Positions 9,701 to 17,255 of a stretch of 64,000 bases of DNA are shown here, one piece after another (position 1 is the stretch's first letter; the number at the start of each line of letters is the position of its first letter). The notes beneath the pieces are model-generated. The model was not told the origin of the DNA, searched no databases, and was given only the letters and a program-made list of their open reading frames with translations. Source of the stretch: Azospirillum brasilense (GTDB taxonomy: Bacteria; Pseudomonadota; Alphaproteobacteria; Azospirillales; Azospirillaceae); assembly GCF_003349955.1 (NCBI RefSeq), contig NZ_QLKQ01000022.1, positions 1-64,000 of the forward strand. The letters are read 5' to 3'. A program made the position numbers and the translations under genes.

Positions 9701-9799
9701 CGGCAGGTCCGTCAGCGAGCGGACGCCGACCAGCAGGATCAGCAGGCTGACCACCAGCGCCAGGACCGGCCGTCGGATGAAGATGTCGGTGAATGACAT
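6722..9799 (-). CDS. RND multidrug efflux pump, inner-membrane permease (HAE1 family)
   Basis: Proton-driven drug exporter of the AcrB/MexF class (1025 aa, usual length), trimeric in the inner membrane, working with the adjacent periplasmic adaptor. The N-terminus FIRRPVLALVVSLLILLVG is the first TM helix. The proton-relay Asp400-Asp401 lies in AIGLVVDDAIVVVENV, equivalent to Asp407/408 of AcrB, and the large periplasmic porter domains follow TM1 and TM7. It begins ten bases after the adaptor stop and is third in a tetR-MFP-RND operon. No outer-membrane factor is encoded here, so the pump must borrow a TolC-like channel from elsewhere. The substrate is unknown. Confidence 0.92.
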   Translation of the reverse strand: MSFTDIFIRRPVLALVVSLLILLVGVRSLTDLPIRQYPELQNTVITITTSYPGASPDLMQGFITTPIEQAVATAEGIDYITSSSTQGVSLVTAYIRLNFNPNVAMTDVMSKVQQVKYQLPREANDPVILKSTGETTSILYMGFASPELSGAAISDYLTRVVQPLLSTVPGVAEAQILGGQTFAMRVWLDPDRMAARNIAAADVRAAIQANNYQSAPGQAKGVFVVSNITTNTGLTDVEQFRQMVVKSKDGALVRMKDIAEIELGAQSSNASVSMNGQQAIFIGINSTPTGNPLTIVEDIRKLVPELERNLPPSLKMEIVYDSTRFIQASIDEVQKTLLEAVGIVIVVIFLFLGSFRSVLIPIVTIPLSIVGAATIMLAMGFSLNLLTLLAMVLAIGLVVDDAIVVVENVHRHLEEGKSPVESALIGAREIIGPIISMTITLAAVYAPIGFLGGLTGALFREFAFTLAGSVIISGVVALTLSPMMCSLLLTRDMNEGRFARFVDRTFDRLSGWYGRRLGGALDYRAATLLFGFGVLLSVGFLFANTMSELAPEEDQGILFGITKGPQYANLDYMDAYGREMDEVFTHYPETDTRFVLNGLPTLTQGFAGMILKPWDERTRSAKELQPLVQADLGKVAGTQVFLVSPPALPGSTGGLPVQMVINSPGDYQTIFNAIERIKTAAMESGMFIVTDSDLQFNSPVVRLHVDRSKAADLGLSMQSIGDTLAVLVGGNYVNRFNLNGRSYEVIPQVPRDKRLTPETLTRYYVTAGNGAQVPLSTVVSIEMATEPNALTKYNQLPSATFSAVPMPGVTMGQAVEFLERQAREVLPAGFGHSYLSESRQYVTEGNQLMVTFVFALVVIYLVLAAQFESLRDPLVILISVPMSICGALLPLFFGLSTMNIYTQVGLVTLIGLISKHGILMVEFAREMQINERVDRRTAIEHAARVRLRPILMTTAAMVVGLLPLLTAAGAGAASRFSIGLVIVSGMLIGTLFTLFVLPAVYTVLAKDHYAASVSRRAREIAAASQ

Positions 9800-9809
9800 G
9801 GCCGGGTCC

Positions 9810-11006
9810 TCAGTTGCGCGGAACGGTCTGCGGCGGCACCAGCGCGCTCGCTTCCGTCGGCACCACGGCGGCGCCGTTGTTCAGCTTGAGCTGGCCGGAG
9901 GACACCACCCGGTCGCCGGGCTTCACCCCGTCGAGGATCTCCACCTTGCCGTCGAAGCGGTCGCCGGTCTTGACCGGCACGCGCTTGGCGACATGGCCGT
10001 CCTTGCCCTCGGCGTCCTTCTGGGCGGCGACGACGAAGACGCTGTCGCCATAGACCGTGTAGTCCACCGCGGTTTCCGGGATGACGATGCGGTTCGCGGC
10101 CGGCGGCTGGACGACGCGGATGTTGGCGAACATGCCGGGCAGCAGCTTGCGCTCCGGGTTCTTCAGCGTGGCTCGCACCTTGATGGCGCGGGTGTCCGGG
10201 CTGACCTGCGGCTCGATGGTCGAGATCACCGCGTCGAAGGTGGCGCCGGGCGCGGCGTCGGCGGAGATCAGCACCGGCTGGCCGACGCGGATCTGGCTCA
10301 GCGCCTGCTCGGGCAGGGTGAAGTCGACGAACAGGTTGGCGAGATCGGTCAGCGTGACGACGGGGCCGCCGGCGCTGACATACTCGCCGACATTCACCTG
10401 CCGGATGCCCAGCTCGCCGTCGAAGGGGGCGCGGATCAGCTTTTGGGCGATCAGCGCCTCGGTCTTCTTGATGTTGGCGTTGGCCTCGTCGAGCTGGGCC
10501 TGGTTCTGGTCCACGGTGACCTGCGGGCCGGCCTGGTTGCGCAGCAGGTTGCGGGCGCGCTGCAGGTTGTTCTCGGCCAGCTTCGCCTGGGCGCGGAAGG
10601 CCAGCACGTCGGCCTGCTCGGTGGCGTCGTTGAGCTGCACCAGCGGCGCGCCGGCCTTCACGGTGGCGCCCGATTCGAAGAAGATCTGGGTCACGCGCCC
10701 GACCACCTCCGGCGCCACGGTGACCTGCCGGCTGGCGGTCAGGGTGCCGATGGCGGTGGTGTATTTGGGAACGGACTGCGCCGTCGCCTCGGCGACCGAG
10801 ACGGGGGTCGGCGGCGGCTTGTTGCCGGCGAAGAAGTCGGCGATGGCCTTGTTGCGGAAGTTGTTGAAGGCGTACAGGCCGCCGAGCAGCACGGCCAGGA
10901 TGACGGCCATGATGATGATGCGGAACGCCAGCCGCCCGCGGGTGACCGGACGGCGTTCGGTGGTCCGCTCCGGCGCGCGAGCGGAATGGTCGATGTCACT
11001 CGTCAC
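9810..11006 (-). CDS. RND efflux periplasmic adaptor (membrane fusion protein)
   Basis: Adaptor subunit (398 aa) joining the RND permease to an outer-membrane channel. After a charged N-terminus, a single TM anchor spans about residues 27-46; then follow the lipoyl half-motif (VAPEVVGRVTQIFFESGATV), an alpha-helical hairpin around DQNQAQLDEANANIKKTEAL, the second lipoyl half (IRAPFDGELGIRQVNVGEYV) and beta-barrel domains. I place the start at GTG 11006, with GAGAGG six bases before it; this makes the gene overlap the tetR 3' end by 11 bases, implying translational coupling. The frame is open further upstream, but that part is the antisense-like reading of tetR. Confidence 0.9.
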   Translation of the reverse strand: MTSDIDHSARAPERTTERRPVTRGRLAFRIIIMAVILAVLLGGLYAFNNFRNKAIADFFAGNKPPPTPVSVAEATAQSVPKYTTAIGTLTASRQVTVAPEVVGRVTQIFFESGATVKAGAPLVQLNDATEQADVLAFRAQAKLAENNLQRARNLLRNQAGPQVTVDQNQAQLDEANANIKKTEALIAQKLIRAPFDGELGIRQVNVGEYVSAGGPVVTLTDLANLFVDFTLPEQALSQIRVGQPVLISADAAPGATFDAVISTIEPQVSPDTRAIKVRATLKNPERKLLPGMFANIRVVQPPAANRIVIPETAVDYTVYGDSVFVVAAQKDAEGKDGHVAKRVPVKTGDRFDGKVEILDGVKPGDRVVSSGQLKLNNGAAVVPTEASALVPPQTVPRN

Positions 11007-11712
11007 GATCAGCCTCTCTCGAACAGGTCGGTTCTGGTTCTGTTGATTGGGTGCAATGCAATAAAGGCGTGTAAAGGGCAACCGCTTCCTCCCGCAGGCC
11101 CAGGCCACGCAGGATGAAGACGACCGCGTCGCGGATGGTGCGCCGCGGCTCGGCCAAAGAGGGGACGAGCGGCGTCGGCGGCAGGTGAATGGTGGCCAGG
11201 GTCGAGCCCAGCATCTCCGCAAGCCAGAAGGCGTTCTCGGTCACCGGGGCCGAGGGGATGAGGTCGCCGGAGTCGCGGGCGGCGCGCAGCGAGGCCAGGA
11301 AGGGCGGAGCGATGTGCTCCGACATCCAGCGGCGCACCATGTGGGCGAACTCCCCGTCCTCCAGCAAACTCATGAAGTAGAGCCGGAAGCGGGGAAGCAT
11401 GGTGTCGCGCTCGCTCGGCAGTTCACAGGCGTAGCAACTCACCATCGCCTGGACGTAGGCGGCGAGCGTCTCCGTGCTCGGCGGCATCGCCAGCAGCTTC
11501 GCCAGATCCTCGTCCCCATCCACGCAGGAGCGGAAGATCGCCTCGTAGAGGGCGGCCTTGCTGGGGAAATGCTTGAAGATCAGCGCCTCCGACACGCCGG
11601 CGGCCTGCGCGATCTCCTTGGTCGTGGTGGCGGCGAATCCCTTGCGCGCGAACAGCGGAAGGGCCGCGTCGATGATCGCCGCGCGCCGGGCCGAGTTGTC
11701 CAGCCGTCCCAT
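10996..11712 (-). CDS. TetR/AcrR-family repressor of the efflux operon
   Basis: A 238-aa TetR regulator. The N-terminal HTH (about residues 9-55) has the classic TKEIAQAAGVSEALIFKHFPSK pattern; the C-terminal two thirds is the variable ligand-binding domain. It is the first gene of the operon and its 3' end overlaps the adaptor gene by 11 bases, so repressor and pump are made from one transcript, a simple negative-feedback design. ATG 11712 is used because the conserved fold starts there; the frame remains open upstream over the divergent gene. Confidence 0.9.
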   Translation of the reverse strand: MGRLDNSARRAAIIDAALPLFARKGFAATTTKEIAQAAGVSEALIFKHFPSKAALYEAIFRSCVDGDEDLAKLLAMPPSTETLAAYVQAMVSCYACELPSERDTMLPRFRLYFMSLLEDGEFAHMVRRWMSEHIAPPFLASLRAARDSGDLIPSAPVTENAFWLAEMLGSTLATIHLPPTPLVPSLAEPRRTIRDAVVFILRGLGLREEAVALYTPLLHCTQSTEPEPTCSREADRDE

Positions 11713-11731
11713 GATTAACCTTATAGCATAA

Positions 11732-11747
11732 GTGAGTACTAACTCAC
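11732..11747. promoter_or_regulatory. TetR operator upstream of the efflux operon
   Basis: A perfect inverted repeat GTGAGT-N4-ACTCAC lies 19 bases upstream of the tetR start, in an AT-rich stretch. Position and symmetry fit the operator of the adjacent TetR protein. Confidence 0.65.
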
Positions 11748-11858
11748 CTTGTTCGGGCTGGGGATAGCACGGTGCGTCCGGGCTGTCCAGAACCGTGATC
11801 GCGGCGCGAATTTGCGCTTGACCTTCCCGCCGCTGGAAGGTGGAGACTGTGCCGTGTG

Positions 11859-12290
11859 ATGCCGATGCAGGAACGGGACACGGCGATGGCGCGGGGTGGA
11901 CGCCCCCTTGGCGGGAGGATGCCGATCGGGCGGCTGCTGGCGGGGCTGCTGCTGCTGGCCGCGCTGGCGCTGTTCGCGCCGTCCGCCGCGCAGGCGCACG
12001 TTCATGCCGGCGCCCATGGTCAAAGTTACGCCGCTTCCTCGCCTTCGACGCCGGTTGGGCCTGTCTGGGTGGCCGATGCCGACCATGCGCCCCCGGCGGA
12101 CGACGCCTGCGCTGGCCGGAAAGGGCTGTCCTGCGGCGGGACCTGCCCGATGATGCTGTCGGGCATTGCCACCACGGCAGCCTTTCCGACGCCGCCGCTC
12201 CGTGCGTCCGCACCTTTCCGAGCCACCGGCCTGTTGCCGGAGGGAATCGGTCCGCCGCTGGCCTTCAGACCACCGCGCTTGGCCGTTTGA
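11859..12290 (+). CDS. small exported Cys/His-containing protein next to a copper oxidase
   Basis: Unrecognised protein of about 143 aa. A hydrophobic segment (LLAGLLLLAALALFAPSAAQ) ending in an AQA-like cleavage site indicates export. The mature part begins with a short His-rich stretch (AHVHAGAHG) and later carries three cysteines, two in LSCGGTCPMML, which could bind a metal such as copper. It is 74 bases upstream of the multicopper oxidase and co-directional, so a role in periplasmic copper handling is a reasonable inference, not a demonstrated one. Start uncertain: ATG 11859, 11865 and 11886 and GTG 11856 are all possible. Confidence 0.6.
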   Translation: MPMQERDTAMARGGRPLGGRMPIGRLLAGLLLLAALALFAPSAAQAHVHAGAHGQSYAASSPSTPVGPVWVADADHAPPADDACAGRKGLSCGGTCPMMLSGIATTAAFPTPPLRASAPFRATGLLPEGIGPPLAFRPPRLAV

Positions 12291-12364
12291 CCGAACTCCA
12301 TGCCCGAGGTGCGCCTTCACCGTGCGCTTTGGGTCGGCATTTCGCAAAAACGGACCATCGCATC

Positions 12365-13861
12365 ATGACGATTCTGCAGACTCGCCGCCGTTTCCTGGCG
12401 TCCGCGGCTTCGGCCGCCGTGCTGGGCGGCCTGTCCCCCCTCCTTCCCGCCGTCGCGCGCCCGGCGCGGGCCGCGGCGCCTCTCCGCCTCGCCGTCGAGC
12501 GGCGGGTGCTGGAGGTGATGGGCAAGCCCGCCTCCGTCTTCGGCATCCGCCAGCCGGACGGCACTGCCGGCCTGGTCCTCGATCCGGGGCAGCGCTTCCT
12601 GGTCGATCTGGCGAACCGGGCGGGGGAGGACACGGTCATCCACTGGCACGGCATGACCCCGCCCTACGCCCAGGACGGCGTGGCCGACGCGAACCGCCCA
12701 CTGATCCGCGACGGCGCCAGCCAGGGCTACGATTTCGAGCCGCGGCCCGGCACTCACTGGATGCACTCGCACCACGGGCTTCAGGAGCAGCGTTTGATGG
12801 CGGCCCCGCTGATCGTCCGCACTGCCGACGACCGGCGGGCGGACGTTCAGGAAGTCACCGTGCTGCTGCACGATTTCACCTTCAAGGACCCCGCCGAGGT
12901 GCTCGCCGGGCTGACTGGTGGCGCCATGGATCATGGTGGCGGGCATGGAAGCGGCCACGGGGGCCATGGCAGCGGGCATGGCGGGGCCATGCCGATGATG
13001 GACCACTCGAATATGAAGGGCATGGGCGGCATGACCATGGCCGCCATGGACCTCAACGACGTGGAGTACGACGCCTACCTCGCCAACGACCGCACGCTCG
13101 ACGATCCGGAGGTGGTGCGGGTGGAACGCGGCGGGCGGGTCCGGCTGCGGCTGATCAACGGGGCGACCTCGACGGCCTTCCACATCGACCTCGGCGTCCT
13201 CGACGGCACGGTGGTCGCGGCGGACGGCAACCCGGTCCAGCCGGTGACGGGGCGGCGCTTCGGCATGGTCATGGGCCAGCGGCTGGACATCCTCGTCCAG
13301 CTTCCCGCCGGGGGCGGTGCCTTCCCCATCCTGGCGCAGCGGGAAGGGGAGCGTCAGCGCACCGGCATCATCCTCGCCACACCCGGCGCCACGGTGGGCA
13401 AGACCGCCGGCCTCGCGGACGCCGCCGCCGGGCCGGTGGACCTGTCGCTGGAGCGGCGGCTGACCGCGCTCGACCCGCTGTCGGAGCGTCCGGTGGGGGC
13501 GGCCTTCACCATCCGGCTGACCGGCGGCATGGCCCCCTATGTCTGGACCATCGACAACCGACCCTTCGGCGAGCACCGGCCGCTAACCGTCCGCAAGGGG
13601 CAGCGGGTGAGCATCACCATGGTCAACGAAAGCCCGATGGCCCACCCGATGCACCTGCACGGCCAGCATTTCCAGGTGACCGCGCTCAACGGGACGGCGC
13701 TGGCCGGGGCGGTGCGCGACACGGTGCTGGTGCCGATGAACGGGTCCGCCACCATCGCCTTCGACGCCGACAATCCTGGGCGCTGGCCGCTGCACTGTCA
13801 CAACCTTTTGCACATGGCGACGGGGATGATGACCGAATTGGTGTGCAAACAAACCATATGA
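12365..13861 (+). CDS. Tat-exported multicopper oxidase (CopA/CueO-like)
   Basis: Periplasmic multicopper oxidase (498 aa), likely oxidising Cu(I) or organic substrates with O2 to protect against copper. The N-terminus RRRFLASAASAAVLGG is a twin-arginine signal. All four copper-binding blocks are visible: HWHG at 93-96, HSHHG at 134-138, HPMHLHGQHF at 427-436, and HCHNLLHMATGMM at 477-489 with the axial Met at 488. Residues 185-229 form an insertion of Gly, His and Met with repeated GSGHGG units and several Met, like the Met/His-rich copper-binding segments of CopA and CueO. A small exported protein precedes it. Confidence 0.92.
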   Translation: MTILQTRRRFLASAASAAVLGGLSPLLPAVARPARAAAPLRLAVERRVLEVMGKPASVFGIRQPDGTAGLVLDPGQRFLVDLANRAGEDTVIHWHGMTPPYAQDGVADANRPLIRDGASQGYDFEPRPGTHWMHSHHGLQEQRLMAAPLIVRTADDRRADVQEVTVLLHDFTFKDPAEVLAGLTGGAMDHGGGHGSGHGGHGSGHGGAMPMMDHSNMKGMGGMTMAAMDLNDVEYDAYLANDRTLDDPEVVRVERGGRVRLRLINGATSTAFHIDLGVLDGTVVAADGNPVQPVTGRRFGMVMGQRLDILVQLPAGGGAFPILAQREGERQRTGIILATPGATVGKTAGLADAAAGPVDLSLERRLTALDPLSERPVGAAFTIRLTGGMAPYVWTIDNRPFGEHRPLTVRKGQRVSITMVNESPMAHPMHLHGQHFQVTALNGTALAGAVRDTVLVPMNGSATIAFDADNPGRWPLHCHNLLHMATGMMTELVCKQTI

Positions 13862-13870
13862 ACACGAATA

Positions 13871-13897
13871 TTCCGGCGCGGCCCGACCGCGCCGGAA
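13871..13897 (+). terminator. stem-loop after the multicopper oxidase
   Basis: A perfect 11-bp stem (13871-13881 with 13887-13897) with a five-base loop starts ten bases after the oxidase stop. There is no T-tract, so it may protect the transcript end or act with Rho rather than terminate by itself. The rest of the gap to 14085 shows nothing recognisable. Confidence 0.5.
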
Positions 13898-14085
13898 CGG
13901 GTACCGCAAAAGTCCCGCGCCGAGTCGGAGGGGTGGAGCCGGCAAATCCAGGGGCATTCCTTTGGGAGCGAACTTTCACGCATCACCCCCATTCACATTG
14001 GGCCGGGGCGTGTCACTTCTCTTCCATCTGCGGGGCCGGCAACCAATGTTCCGGGACCAATCTTCTGCGGGGGCGGCCATTGGCC

Positions 14086-15123
14086 ATGGATACGTGGTGT
14101 TATGACGGCGGTGCCGGGGGGCGCGCGGCCGCCGGATCTGGTGGTGGGTCCGCCGGCGGTGCCGCCGGTGCGGCGGACCTGTGGCTGTACCCGGACCTTG
14201 CGGCCCTGGAGGCGCTGTCGCTGCGGGTGCGGGACTTGGTTCTGCCGCATCTTGGCAGCGGGCCGGCCGTCTATGCGGACATCCCGGTCCATCTGAACGT
14301 CGGGGATCTGCTGATCAACCAGGGGGCGGAGGCGCTGTTCGCCGACGGCGGCGTGGAGATCCGCGAGCGGGTGACGCTGGGCAACGCCCGTCGCCTGCTG
14401 CGCCGCCAGCGCGACGGGCAGGCGGCGATCCTGCTGCACGGCGGCGGCAATTTCGGCGACCTCTATCCCCATCATGAGACGTTCCGGCAGAAGGTGCTGG
14501 AGAGTTTTCCATCCAGCCGCGTCGTGCTTCTGCCGCAGACCGTCTACTACCGCGACCACGACCGGCTGCGCCACGACATGAAGCGCTGGGCGGCCCACCG
14601 CAATCTGGTCTTCATGGCGCGCGACGCGCCGTCGCTCGATCTGGTGCGGCCCTTTCTCGGGGAGCGGGCGATCCAGGTGCCGGACCTCGCCCACTACCTG
14701 ACGCGCTACCCGACGCGGCTGACGCCGGTCCGCCCGGCCCACGACACCACCCTGCTCGTCATGGCCCGGCGCGACCAGGAATGCGCGGGGCGCCATTGGC
14801 TGCGCCAGGATTCGCCGGTCTTCGACTGGGAGGATCTGTGCGGGCCGGAGGATTTCGCCGGCTTCGCGCTGGCCGCCCGGCTGATCCGGCTGGACGACGC
14901 GGTGCCGCTGCCCGCCGATCCGCTGCGCGGCTGGTATCCCATCCGCGACCGGCTGGTCCGCAAGGCCGTCGCCCATTTCGGCGCGGCCAACGCCGTGGTC
15001 ACCAACCGCCTGCACGGAATGCTGCTGGCCCTGATGATGGGGCTGCCGGTGCAGGTGCGCGACAACTCCTACGGCAAGCTGACCAACTACATCGACAGCT
15101 GGCTCGCGGATTGGAAACGGTAA
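14086..15123 (+). CDS. polysaccharide pyruvyl transferase family protein
   Basis: A 345-aa protein of the family that transfers pyruvate from PEP to sugar residues of exopolysaccharide (ExoV, PssM, EpsO). Signatures: VGDLLINQGAE at residues 72-82, LHGGGNFGDLY at 117-127, LLPQTVYY, and the C-terminal VTNRLHGMLLALMMGLPV. Residues 8-30 are a Gly/Ala low-complexity tail not typical of the family, so a later start is possible although no other Met precedes the conserved part. No other polysaccharide genes are nearby; its only co-directional neighbour is a QueC-like protein 73 bases downstream. The acceptor sugar is unknown. Confidence 0.8.
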   Translation: MDTWCYDGGAGGRAAAGSGGGSAGGAAGAADLWLYPDLAALEALSLRVRDLVLPHLGSGPAVYADIPVHLNVGDLLINQGAEALFADGGVEIRERVTLGNARRLLRRQRDGQAAILLHGGGNFGDLYPHHETFRQKVLESFPSSRVVLLPQTVYYRDHDRLRHDMKRWAAHRNLVFMARDAPSLDLVRPFLGERAIQVPDLAHYLTRYPTRLTPVRPAHDTTLLVMARRDQECAGRHWLRQDSPVFDWEDLCGPEDFAGFALAARLIRLDDAVPLPADPLRGWYPIRDRLVRKAVAHFGAANAVVTNRLHGMLLALMMGLPVQVRDNSYGKLTNYIDSWLADWKR

Positions 15124-15196
15124 GGGTCCCGGGAACGTTTGCGCCCCGCATCCGTCTGTCATCCCGGAACATGGGCTGAAGAGGGCGTCGGCGGGT

Positions 15197-16483
15197 ATGG
15201 CGGGCATGGTGGGCAAGGGGGGGCTGCACATCGGATTCGAGGAGACGGCGAGCGGCGGTCTGGTCCGCCGCACCGTCCTGCTGTCCGAGGACGGCGCCCG
15301 CCGCCGGCACCGTGTCGTCTACGAGTTCGAGGACCCGGCCGGGACCGCGGCGGACCGGCCGATGGACGGGTCGGTCATGGCCGTCCTGTTCCACGCCATG
15401 GAGCGGGGCCTTCCCGTCCATGTCCATGGGCCGCTGACCCGCAAGGCGCTGCACAACATCGACGCGCTGCAAGGGGTGTGGCGGCGCTGGCGTCCCGACC
15501 GCTACCGGACGGTGGAGATCATCCCGGAGACGGTGGTCGACCGCGATGCGCCCAAGCCGGGGCGGCGGGCTATCGCCGCCTATTCCAGCGGGCTGGACAG
15601 CACCTTCACCATCCTGCGCCACCGGCTGCTCCTGCCGCCGGAGCGCCGCCACCATGTCGGCGCGCTGCTGATGGTGCACGGCTTCGACGTGGAATTGGAC
15701 CGGGCCGAGGATTTCGAGCGGCTGGTCGAGCGCACCCGGCCCTTCCGCGATCTGGTCGGGCTGGACCTGCGGGTGGTGCGCACCAACAGCAAGGAACTGC
15801 ATCTCCAGAACTGGCAGGATTCCCACGCGGCGGAGCTGGCGGCCTGCCTGCATCTCTATGAGGCGGAGTTCGAGTTCGGACTGATCGGCAGCACCAAGCC
15901 CTACGACGCGCTGGTCATCCCCTACGGCACCACGCCGATCGCCGACCATCTGCTGTCCGGCGACGGCTTTTCGATCGTCCATGACGGGGCCGCCTATTCG
16001 CGGACGGAGAAGGCCGCGGCGGTCGCCGCCTATCCGGAGGCGGTGCGCTCCCTGCGCGTCTGCTGGGAGGGGGTGCAGCAGTTCCGGAACTGCGGCGTTT
16101 GCGAGAAATGCGTGCGCACCCGGATGAACTTCGCCGCCGCCGGGGTGCTCGCCCCGGACTGCTTCGACGGGCCGCTCGACCCCGCGCGCATCGCCGGAAT
16201 CCCCGTGCGCAACGAACCGCAGGCGGCGGAACTGCGCTCCATCCTCGACTACGCCCGCCAGCACGCGGTGGAGGGGGAATGGCTGGAGCGGCTGAAGGAA
16301 CGGGTAGGCACCATCCAGCCGGACTTCGGGCAATCCGATCTTGGCTCTCCCGAGCCCCGTCCCGTCCGGGCGGTGAAGGGTGCCGCCGCGTCGCTGCGGC
16401 AGGCGGCGGTGGGTCTGCTCGACGCCATGGAGCTGAAGCAGCCGCTCAAGCGGGTCCGCAACCGGCTGCGGACCCGCGGCTGA
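15197..16483 (+). CDS. QueC-like PP-loop ATPase of unknown function
   Basis: A 428-aa protein with a PP-loop ATP pyrophosphatase motif SSGLDST at residues 130-136 and, near residue 290-311, four cysteines Cys289, Cys299, Cys302 and Cys305 in NCGVCEKCVRTRMNF, the layout of the zinc site of QueC (7-cyano-7-deazaguanine synthase). It is about 200 residues longer than QueC: an N-terminal region of about 120 residues and a C-terminal tail of about 100 are unrecognised. It probably adenylates a carboxylate or amide, but the substrate is not visible. It follows the pyruvyl transferase co-directionally, so a joint role in modifying a surface glycan is an inference. ATG 15206 is an alternative start. 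Its 3' end overlaps the convergent permease gene by 38 bases. Confidence 0.7.
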   Translation: MAGMVGKGGLHIGFEETASGGLVRRTVLLSEDGARRRHRVVYEFEDPAGTAADRPMDGSVMAVLFHAMERGLPVHVHGPLTRKALHNIDALQGVWRRWRPDRYRTVEIIPETVVDRDAPKPGRRAIAAYSSGLDSTFTILRHRLLLPPERRHHVGALLMVHGFDVELDRAEDFERLVERTRPFRDLVGLDLRVVRTNSKELHLQNWQDSHAAELAACLHLYEAEFEFGLIGSTKPYDALVIPYGTTPIADHLLSGDGFSIVHDGAAYSRTEKAAAVAAYPEAVRSLRVCWEGVQQFRNCGVCEKCVRTRMNFAAAGVLAPDCFDGPLDPARIAGIPVRNEPQAAELRSILDYARQHAVEGEWLERLKERVGTIQPDFGQSDLGSPEPRPVRAVKGAAASLRQAAVGLLDAMELKQPLKRVRNRLRTRG

Positions 16484-17252
16484 CCCTGTCGCCCCGTCGC
16501 GCGCCGAGCAGCCGCATCGCCACCAGCATCAGCAGAGCCGCCGCCAGAAGCAGGATGGCGCAAGCGACGGCGATGCCGGTTTCCCCGGTGGCGATGTTGA
16601 GGAAGACGGCCATGGGCAACGTCTCGGTCTTCAGGCGGGTGGCTCCGGCGACCATCAGCGTGGCGCCGAACTCACCGAGCGCCCGCGCCCAGGCCAGAAC
16701 GGCGCCCGCCGCGATGCCCCTGGCGGCCAGCGGCAGCTCCACCCGCCAGAACACCGCCCAGGGGGCGGCGCCCAGCGACTGCGCGGCGACGGCGTAGCCC
16801 CGGTCGACGGACCGGAAGGCCGCCGTGGCGGTGCGCACCACCACCGCGGTGGACACGAAGGCCAGGGCCACCACCACGCCCGCGGGCGAGAACAGCAGTT
16901 CCATCCCCAGCGCGGGAACCGGCCCGTTGCGTCCGAGCAGGAACAGCAGCCCCAGCCCGGCGACCAGCGGCGGCATGACCAGCGGCACGTCGAGCAGCGT
17001 GTCGAGCAGGACCTTTCCCGGAAAGCGCCGCCGCGCCATCAGGTAGGCCGCCGGCAGGCCGAGGGCCAGCGCGATCCCCAACGCCGCGACGGAGGTCAGC
17101 GCCGACAGCCGCAGCGCGAACAGCGTTTCCGCCGCGCTCAGGGCGGCCCAGAGATCGTCCGGGGGCAGGCGGGCCAGCAGGGCGCCCAGCACGCCCGCGA
17201 TCGTCAGCGCGACGATGGCGAGCGGCAGACCCAGCAGGACGGCGAAGCCCAT
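16446..17252 (-). CDS. modB: molybdate/tungstate-type ABC transporter permease
   Basis: Inner-membrane permease (268 aa) with about six TM segments. The cytoplasmic EAA loop is readable as AAQSLGAAPWAVFWRVELPLAARGI, and LGEFGATLMVAG is a hallmark of ModB/WtpB/TupB permeases. It starts three bases after the stop of the binding-protein gene, so the two are translationally coupled. No ATP-binding subunit follows: the next gene is convergent. The transporter therefore needs an ATPase from another locus. Molybdate, tungstate or a similar oxyanion is the likely substrate. Confidence 0.82.
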   Translation of the reverse strand: MGFAVLLGLPLAIVALTIAGVLGALLARLPPDDLWAALSAAETLFALRLSALTSVAALGIALALGLPAAYLMARRRFPGKVLLDTLLDVPLVMPPLVAGLGLLFLLGRNGPVPALGMELLFSPAGVVVALAFVSTAVVVRTATAAFRSVDRGYAVAAQSLGAAPWAVFWRVELPLAARGIAAGAVLAWARALGEFGATLMVAGATRLKTETLPMAVFLNIATGETGIAVACAILLLAAALLMLVAMRLLGARRGDRVSRGSAAGCGPA

Positions 17253-17255
17253 CCG

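Noticed and set aside
6680..9796. A very long open frame antisense to the RND permease gene
   Set aside because: It is the complementary-strand shadow of a high-GC gene with codon-position bias; its translation is Gln/Arg/His-rich low complexity and matches no family, while the opposite strand encodes a full RND permease.
12166..14085. Continuation of the pyruvyl transferase frame far upstream through the multicopper oxidase gene
   Set aside because: The upstream part is Arg/Pro/Gly-rich out-of-frame reading of the oxidase gene; the conserved protein begins after ATG 14086.
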